Shown here: positions 7,461 through 11,826 of the stretch, piece after piece | How the letters are laid out: each line of letters starts with the position of its first letter | How positions within the stretch are numbered: the stretch's first letter is position 1 | Source: Gammaproteobacteria bacterium | GTDB lineage: Bacteria > Pseudomonadota > Gammaproteobacteria > Burkholderiales > Burkholderiaceae_E | Assembly (NCBI GenBank): GCA_030425615.1 | Contig: JAUIAI010000021.1 | Location: 1-11,826 of the forward strand | Direction of reading: 5' to 3' | Length of the DNA stretch: 11,826 bases | Notes under the pieces: generated by a model | Seen by the model: only the letters and a program-made list of their open reading frames with translations | Databases searched by the model: none | Told to the model about the DNA's origin: nothing | Program-made: the position numbers and the translations under genes

Positions 7461-7469
7461 ATTATCGCA
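7461..7469 (-). promoter_or_regulatory. Candidate extended -10 promoter for the DUF1992 gene
   Basis: On the minus strand TGC-GATAAT (7469-7461) matches the extended -10 pattern TGn-TATAAT with one change, 44 bp upstream of the GTG start. No good -35 is visible, which is compatible with an extended -10 promoter. Confidence 0.35.
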
Positions 7470-7512
7470 AGGATGACCGCAGCGGCGGCGCAATCCGGCA
7501 TCTGGCGTCAGG

Positions 7513-7556
7513 GCGGGCGGGTTGTGCGCAGACCCTCACACCGGCCACCCACCCGC
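7513..7556 (-). terminator. Inverted repeat at the stop codon of the protease-rhombosortase gene
   Basis: A 10-bp arm GCGGGCGGGT (7513-7522) pairs with ACCCACCCGC (7547-7556) except for one G:T/A:C position, and TGTG/CACA (7523-7526 with 7537-7540) extends the stem. The right arm touches the stop codon at 7558-7556. No T-run follows on the minus strand, so it may act as an RNA 3' end stabiliser or a weak terminator rather than a classic one. Confidence 0.35.
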
Positions 7557-8191
7557 TACCGGGATGGCGCCTGCGGCGACGGCGAAGGCGCGAGCGCGCG
7601 CGCGAGCCGGCGCTCGCCGACCAGCATGCCCGCGATCAGTCCCGCCGCGGCAGCCGCGGCATGCAATGCCACGGACGACACAGCGCCCACCTGCGGCCAC
7701 TGCGCCTGCAATCCTGCATCGAGCACCAGCTTGACGACGAGCCCCGCCGCCAGCAGAAAGCCCGCACCCGGTCCGCGCCCCTGACGGCGTTCGTCCAGCC
7801 AGAACAGCGCAATGGCCCAGGCGGCGACGGCATGCAGCGCAGTGGACAGTCCGGCGACCCAGTCATGGAGTCCGAGCGCCACGACGAGGAAATGCGCGAC
7901 CGGGGCGGCGACGAGCAAAGCGAAAGCCCAGGCACGCCAGTCCAGCGCCCGGGCGAACACGACCTGAACCAGCAGGACGCCGATCAGGTTCGACATGAGA
8001 TGCGCTGCGTCCATGTGCAGGAAGCTGGCGCCCCAGAGCGCCCCGCCGCCGGAGCCGCCCGAATACGCTCCGGCGGAAACGGCCGGACCGAAGGAGGCGG
8101 TGAGCAGTGCGAGACACGCGACGCCGACGGCCACCGGCGTGGCCGCACGCATCTGCCGCTCGTTCCACCGGGTGCGCGGCGCGCCCGGCAT
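7556..8191 (-). CDS. Rhombosortase (C-terminal domain of the fusion, with its own possible start)
   Basis: If translation starts at the internal ATG at 8191, which has GGAG (8201-8198) 6 nt upstream, the product is 211 residues, the size of a free-standing rhombosortase. Rhombosortases are rhomboid-type intramembrane serine proteases that process C-terminal GlyGly-CTERM signals of secreted proteins in proteobacteria. Family marks (fusion numbering): LHMDAAHLMSNLIG (761-774), WVAGLSTALHA with nucleophile Ser819, VVKLVLDAGL (855-864), and VALHAAAAAAGLIAG with catalytic His880. The GxSG rhomboid motif reads GLST, so the second Gly is replaced. Six hydrophobic segments can be counted. The first periplasmic loop contains SGGSGGG (747-753), resembling the sorting motif itself. 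The same frame is open upstream, so this is listed as an alternative product, not as a proven separate gene. Confidence 0.5.
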   Translation of the reverse strand: MPGAPRTRWNERQMRAATPVAVGVACLALLTASFGPAVSAGAYSGGSGGGALWGASFLHMDAAHLMSNLIGVLLVQVVFARALDWRAWAFALLVAAPVAHFLVVALGLHDWVAGLSTALHAVAAWAIALFWLDERRQGRGPGAGFLLAAGLVVKLVLDAGLQAQWPQVGAVSSVALHAAAAAAGLIAGMLVGERRLARALAPSPSPQAPSR

Positions 8192-10300
8192 CAATGTCTC
8201 CGTGCGACCCGACCACGGCCCGACCAGCCATGCGGCGAGCAGCAACAGAACGGCTCCGTGCCAGCCCACCAGACCGCCGCCGCCACCCGTCGGATTCTGG
8301 GATGCGTCGACGCCGCCGTCCTTGCTCTGCGCGCTGACCTCGATGGAAAGGTCGACGGGCACGCCCGAGCCGACGTCGTCGTAGGGAGTCACCTCGACGG
8401 TGTATTCACCAGCGGGTGGTCCGGCCCAGACCACGGCGTTGCCTTCGACCGAAACACCTCGCGCCAGAGCCGCGGCATCGACGGCGATGGCCTGCGGCGC
8501 GCCTCCGCCCACGAGCTGCATGGTCTGGCGCAACGTGGAACCCGGCTCGACCCGGATCGGTGACACGGGCGCGAGCACGGGCGCGATGCTGACCTGGACG
8601 CTGGTCGAGGCCGTGCGCGAGGACGACGTGTTGTCGGTGGCGGTGACCGAGAACGCGAGCACCGCATCCGCATCGGGCGCGACGAAACGCGCACGGGCCC
8701 CTCCGTTCTCCAGGTTGAGCGAAACGGTCGGTCCGGACTGCTGCTGCCAGGAGAAGGTCGGCGAGATCGCACCGGCACTGACATTCGCGTTCAGAACGAC
8801 CTCGTCGCCCGCGCGGACCTCGGCATCCTGCGCCGTTGCCGAAAGCGTGAAGTTCTGCGGCGCCAGCGCGGCCTCGACGTCAAGCAGGCCGGCACCGCAC
8901 AGCCCGCCGTCACAGGCACCGGAGGCGAACGCGCGGGCGCTGCCGGTCAACAGAGCCTTGACGGTCGCACCGTCGCGGCTGCCGTCGCGTTCGAGCAGCA
9001 AGGCGGCCGCGCCGGCGACATGCGGCGCTGCATAGCTGGTCCCCGAGCCCATCAGATAACCTGGGTTCGAACCGTCGTGATGGGCGATCGCCACATAGTT
9101 GTAGGCATCGCTCGAACAGCCCGCCGGCGCGTCCGATGCACACCCGCCCCCGGCGGCGGTCAGGGTGGTTCCGGCTCCGGCATTCGAGTACCCCGTGCGC
9201 TTGCCGGTCTTGGACGCCGCGGCCACGGCGATCACTCCCTGGCAGGCGGCAGGCACGGTGATCGTGTCCGCACCGTCGTTGCCGGTGCTGACGACGATCG
9301 TCGCACCGGTGCCGAGCACCTCGTTGACGATTGCCTGGGTGGTGCCGTCACAGGTGGCGCCCGGGCTCGTGGTGCCCAGGCTCAGGTTCAGGATCCTGGC
9401 CGGATTCGGATTGGCCGGCACGCCCGACACGGGCAGACCTACGGCCCATCGCATCGCGTCCAGGACGTCGCTGAGGAAGCCGCCGCAGGAGCTGATCACG
9501 CGCACGGGCACGATGCCGGCCTCCGGGGCGACACCCGCCAGCCCTTCGTTGTTGCCCATTCGCGCAGCAATGATGCTCGCCACGTGAAGGCCGTGCGGCC
9601 TGCCGCTGACCGGCGATCCGCCGTCGATGCAACTCATCGTGTCGGTCGGATCCGCGTCACGGCCGTCTCCGTCGCCGGCGTTGTCGCTGCTGGCGATGAA
9701 ATCGTAGCCTCCGACCCAGACCCCCTGCATGTCCGGATGATCGACCCGGCCGGTATCGAGCACGGCAACGCGTACGCCCGTTCCCCGGCCTGACGGCCAG
9801 ACCGGCTCGGTGTTGGTCGTGCCAGGGTCTCCGGCGGCGAGGTTCCAGAGCACGTAGGCAAGACTGTCGTTCGTGGCGATGCTCCCGTGCGAGCGAAGAC
9901 GGCGGTCCGGCAACACGCCCTCGAGTTCACCGGGATCGAATTGAAGGGCTGCCCATGCGCGCGCCTGAGCCTCGGTCATCGGTGCAGGCAGCGTCAGCCG
10001 CAGCGGCGTCGCGAAGCGTGACACCGTGGCCGCGGATGCAATCGCGCCACTCGAGGCCTTGTCGTCTTCGGGGTCTGTCGAGTCGTCACCGGTCGAGGGC
10101 TTCACGCCTTGTGCGGTGAGCTCCCTCCGATAGACGACGATCTGCTCGATGAGTTCCGGTTGCGCGCTGATCTGCCCACCGGGCGCGGGAGCGATCGCGG
10201 GCGTTGCATAGGCGGTACCCGTGACGCTGAGCAGCAGCGTGAGGAACAGCGCATCCCGGAAGAGACGCACACCCAAAGATTCGCGCAGGAAAGGAGCCAT
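7556..10300 (-). CDS. Secreted S8 subtilisin-like protease with GlyGly-CTERM signal fused in frame to a rhombosortase
   Basis: 914 residues in one open frame. Order: signal peptide (1-32, LFLTLLLSVTGTAYA); prodomain (about 45-160); S8 catalytic domain with Asp182 (VAVLDTG), His236 (HGLHVAS), oxyanion Asn341 (STGND) and Ser422 (GTSYAAPHVAG). Eight cysteines (224-468) suggest disulfides. A PKD/REJ-like domain follows (about 484-572, FSWQQQSGPTVSL), then a second Ig-like domain (578-656). Next come a GlyGly-CTERM signal (TGGGGGLVG at 671-679 plus hydrophobic stretch 683-695) and a rhomboid of the rhombosortase type (about 715-895), with FLHMDAAHLMSNLIG, GLST (Ser819) and VALHAAAA (His880). The predicted topology is consistent: the sorting helix ends in the cytoplasm, where rhomboid helix 1 begins. 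Normally target and enzyme are separate proteins; the junction near 8219-8193 shows signs of a former gene boundary, so the fusion may reflect one base of change or error. ATG at 10300 has only a weak ribosome site. The substrate is unknown. Confidence 0.9.
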   Translation of the reverse strand: MAPFLRESLGVRLFRDALFLTLLLSVTGTAYATPAIAPAPGGQISAQPELIEQIVVYRRELTAQGVKPSTGDDSTDPEDDKASSGAIASAATVSRFATPLRLTLPAPMTEAQARAWAALQFDPGELEGVLPDRRLRSHGSIATNDSLAYVLWNLAAGDPGTTNTEPVWPSGRGTGVRVAVLDTGRVDHPDMQGVWVGGYDFIASSDNAGDGDGRDADPTDTMSCIDGGSPVSGRPHGLHVASIIAARMGNNEGLAGVAPEAGIVPVRVISSCGGFLSDVLDAMRWAVGLPVSGVPANPNPARILNLSLGTTSPGATCDGTTQAIVNEVLGTGATIVVSTGNDGADTITVPAACQGVIAVAAASKTGKRTGYSNAGAGTTLTAAGGGCASDAPAGCSSDAYNYVAIAHHDGSNPGYLMGSGTSYAAPHVAGAAALLLERDGSRDGATVKALLTGSARAFASGACDGGLCGAGLLDVEAALAPQNFTLSATAQDAEVRAGDEVVLNANVSAGAISPTFSWQQQSGPTVSLNLENGGARARFVAPDADAVLAFSVTATDNTSSSRTASTSVQVSIAPVLAPVSPIRVEPGSTLRQTMQLVGGGAPQAIAVDAAALARGVSVEGNAVVWAGPPAGEYTVEVTPYDDVGSGVPVDLSIEVSAQSKDGGVDASQNPTGGGGGLVGWHGAVLLLLAAWLVGPWSGRTETLMPGAPRTRWNERQMRAATPVAVGVACLALLTASFGPAVSAGAYSGGSGGGALWGASFLHMDAAHLMSNLIGVLLVQVVFARALDWRAWAFALLVAAPVAHFLVVALGLHDWVAGLSTALHAVAAWAIALFWLDERRQGRGPGAGFLLAAGLVVKLVLDAGLQAQWPQVGAVSSVALHAAAAAAGLIAGMLVGERRLARALAPSPSPQAPSR
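8189..8201 (-). promoter_or_regulatory. Internal ribosome binding site and TGATG overlap before the rhombosortase part
   Basis: On the minus strand GGAG (8201-8198), six nt, then ATG (8191-8189). The ATG is embedded in TGATG (8193-8189), the usual shape of a coupled stop/start overlap. In the present protease frame this TGA is read out of frame, so the ribosome site sits inside one long coding region. Confidence 0.6.
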
Positions 10301-10489
10301 GGCCGCACCCGTTCTGTGGCTTGTCGCGGCCGTGCTTGGATGCCGGCCGCCCGGATGTCACCATTCTTAAAGCGGCACCCGCCTCACAGTCGCACGAACT
10401 GGCGGCAACGGATGGAACGCCGGTTCCGACCGACGAGCGGCACTCCGTCTGTTGCCCGGGTGAATCGCCCGGACCCCGGGCGGAGCTCG
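10301..10489. other. Intergenic region between glycerol kinase and the protease gene
   Basis: 189 bp without a plausible gene. Near the glpK stop lies a perfect 7-bp inverted repeat, CGCCCGG (10466-10472) and CCGGGCG (10476-10482), with a 3-base centre. It may be the glpK terminator, but no T-tract follows on the minus strand. The A/T-rich stretch around 10363-10371 is the only candidate for a protease promoter; no -35/-10 pair is convincing. Confidence 0.4.
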
Positions 10490-11826
10490 TCAGGCGTGGC
10501 TGAGCGTGCGGCGCACGGCGTCCCGCCACCGCTCGAGCGAAGCGGCCCGCTCCGCCGCCGGGATCGCCGGCTCGAAGCGTCGTTCACAACGCCAGCCGGC
10601 CGCGAACCCCGCTTCCTCCGGCCAGACGCCGGCCTGCATACCGGCGAGCCATGCCGCCCCGAGGGCCGTTGTCTCGAGGACCTGCGGCCGGTCCACCGGC
10701 GCTCCGAGGAGATCGGCGAGCCGCTGCATCGTCCAGTCCGAAGCGACCATGCCACCGTCCACACGCAGCGTGGCGCCGGCGTCTCCAGCGGACCAGTCGC
10801 GTCGCATGGCTTCGAAGAGATCACAGGTCTGGAAGCACACGGATTCGAGCGCCGCGCGCGCGAGTTCGCGCGGCCCGGTGGCGCGCGTGATGCCGAACAA
10901 TGCGCCGCGCGCATCGGCATCCCAGTACGGCGCGCCGAGCCCGGTGAAGGCCGGCACCAGCATGACCTGCTGGCCCGGATCCGACTCGCGCGCGAGATCT
11001 CCGGAGCGCTCGGCACGGTCGATGATGCCGAGGCCGTCGCGCAGCCACTGTACGGCCGCCCCGGCTACGAATATGGAGCCTTCCAGCGCATAGCGGGTCT
11101 GCCCGCGAAGCCGGTAGCCGATCGTGCCGAGCAGCCGGTTCTCGGAGCGTACGAGATCCGGGCCGGTGTTCAGCACCGCGAAACACCCGGTGCCATAGGT
11201 TGCCTTCACCATGCCGGGATCGAAGCAGGCCTGACCGACGAGCGCCGCCTGTTGATCACCCGCGATACCGCGCACGGCGATCGGCCCGCCGAACCATTCG
11301 GGATCCGTGTGTCCGAACTCGGCGGCGCAGTCGCGGACTTCGGTAAGAACCGCGGCCGGAACGTTCAACGCGCGCAGGAGATCGCCGTCCCAGACATTGC
11401 GACCGATGTCGAACATCAGAGTGCGTGAGGCGTTGGTGGCATCCGTTGCGTGCACCCTGCCACCGGTCAGACGCCACAGCAGAAAGCTGTCGACCGTGCC
11501 GAAAGCGAGCTCACCCGCCTCGGCACGCGCACGAGCCCCCGGCACCGAGTCGAGGATCCAGGCCAGCTTGCTGCCCGAGAAATAGGGGTCCAGCAGCAGG
11601 CCGGTGCGCTCGGCGAAAAGAGGCTCCAGCCCGTCGCGTCGCATGGCGGCGCACCGGTCGGCGGTACGCCGGTCCTGCCAGACGATCGCCCGGTGGATCG
11701 CCCGACCGGGCTGCCTGCGCACCGTGTCGTCCGATCGACTCGAGTCGCCGGTCGTCGCGGGCGAGGCCGGCATGCGCTGGTGGGTCGTCGGCGAGGGCCC
11801 CGTCGAGCGTCGGGACCCCCGGGCCA
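10490..11826 (-). CDS. glpK: Glycerol kinase, 5'-truncated by the window edge and apparently frameshifted
   Basis: FGGY-family kinase phosphorylating glycerol to glycerol 3-phosphate with ATP, in the cytoplasm. From about 11710 to the stop at 10490 one frame matches GlpK throughout: AIVWQDRRT (glycerol-binding Trp), DPYFSGSKLAW, GTVDSFLLWRLT, TDATNASRT, GIAGDQQAAL (catalytic Asp), TYGTGCF, FTGLGAPYWD, RVDGGMVASD and ALGAAWLAG. Upstream of 11731 the GlpK-like protein continues in another frame (TLDGALAD...LESIG, 11825-11731). About 23 nt join the parts where some 45 are expected, so the block ITNQRETT-VW is missing. An in-frame ATG at 11773 is not the family start; sequence from there to about 11710 does not resemble GlpK. 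The real start lies beyond the window. As read, the product would be non-functional; a sequence error at a contig end is an alternative. No glpF or glpD is visible. Confidence 0.88.
   Translation of the reverse strand, partial: ARGSRRSTGPSPTTHQRMPASPATTGDSSRSDDTVRRQPGRAIHRAIVWQDRRTADRCAAMRRDGLEPLFAERTGLLLDPYFSGSKLAWILDSVPGARARAEAGELAFGTVDSFLLWRLTGGRVHATDATNASRTLMFDIGRNVWDGDLLRALNVPAAVLTEVRDCAAEFGHTDPEWFGGPIAVRGIAGDQQAALVGQACFDPGMVKATYGTGCFAVLNTGPDLVRSENRLLGTIGYRLRGQTRYALEGSIFVAGAAVQWLRDGLGIIDRAERSGDLARESDPGQQVMLVPAFTGLGAPYWDADARGALFGITRATGPRELARAALESVCFQTCDLFEAMRRDWSAGDAGATLRVDGGMVASDWTMQRLADLLGAPVDRPQVLETTALGAAWLAGMQAGVWPEEAGFAAGWRCERRFEPAIPAAERAASLERWRDAVRRTLSHA
11708..11731 (-). other. Frameshift/deletion junction inside glpK
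   Basis: The 23 nt at 11730-11708 separate the upstream-frame ESIG from the downstream-frame GRAIHRAIVWQ. E. coli GlpK has 15 residues (45 nt) between the equivalent points, including the Arg83-Glu84 pair that hydrogen-bonds glycerol. The net loss of about 22 nt is not a multiple of three, which explains the change of frame. Confidence 0.6.

Noticed and set aside
8219..8221. Programmed ribosomal frameshift at GGG in the fusion junction
   Set aside because: The run is only three bases, with no recognisable slippery heptamer, stop-driven +1 site or downstream pseudoknot; a mutation or sequence error is the simpler explanation for the two frames.
7406..8563. A 385-codon open frame on the plus strand
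   Set aside because: Antisense to the rhombosortase part and spans an intergenic gap; no domain and extreme Arg/Gln content.
10109..11428. A 439-codon open frame on the plus strand
   Set aside because: Antisense to the protease N-terminus and glycerol kinase, both clearly real; its composition is that of a high-GC shadow frame.

Overview
This is a GC-rich, gene-dense stretch of a bacterial chromosome, most likely from a proteobacterium of the gamma or beta lineage. That reading rests on the cytochrome c System I heme lyase CcmF, an NhaR-type LysR regulator, a YccA-type Bax-inhibitor-1 protein, a DUF1992 protein, and above all a GlyGly-CTERM sorting signal with its rhombosortase. I see no tRNA, rRNA, CRISPR array or insertion sequence.

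Layout from left to right. The window opens inside an M20-family deacylase (ArgE-like, + strand). It converges on a minus-strand lemA–TPM operon with an ATGA stop/start overlap. A 61-bp divergent gap separates lemA from pdxH (+), which runs tail to tail, 4 bp apart, into a full-length ccmF (-) with none of its usual ccm partners beside it. After about 270 bp of non-coding DNA that includes a good intrinsic terminator comes a Bax-inhibitor-1/YccA membrane protein (-). It is divergent from an NhaR-like regulator (+) across an AT-rich 115-bp gap with palindromic sequence. A short DUF1992 gene (-, GTG start) converges on nhaR. The right third holds a large minus-strand gene for a secreted subtilisin-like protease and ends with glycerol kinase (-), which runs off the window.

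The most interesting object is the protease gene at 7556-10300. It reads without interruption through a signal peptide, prodomain, S8 catalytic domain, two Ig/PKD-like domains, a GlyGly-CTERM sorting signal and then a complete rhombosortase, the intramembrane protease expected to cut that very signal. Substrate and processing enzyme are therefore on one polypeptide. The DNA at the junction also keeps the marks of two separate genes. The rhombosortase part has its own Shine-Dalgarno and ATG. Reading one base further along gives the protease a short arginine-rich tail, as GlyGly-CTERM proteins normally have, and a TGA that overlaps that ATG as TGATG. So this is either a true self-processing fusion made by one indel from a coupled gene pair, or a single-base sequence error hiding an ordinary pair. 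Both readings agree that this enzyme and this protease belong together.

A second anomaly is in glycerol kinase. The frame changes near 11731 and about 22 nt appear to be missing, taking with them the conserved block that carries the glycerol-contacting Arg-Glu pair. It is either a broken allele or a contig-end error.
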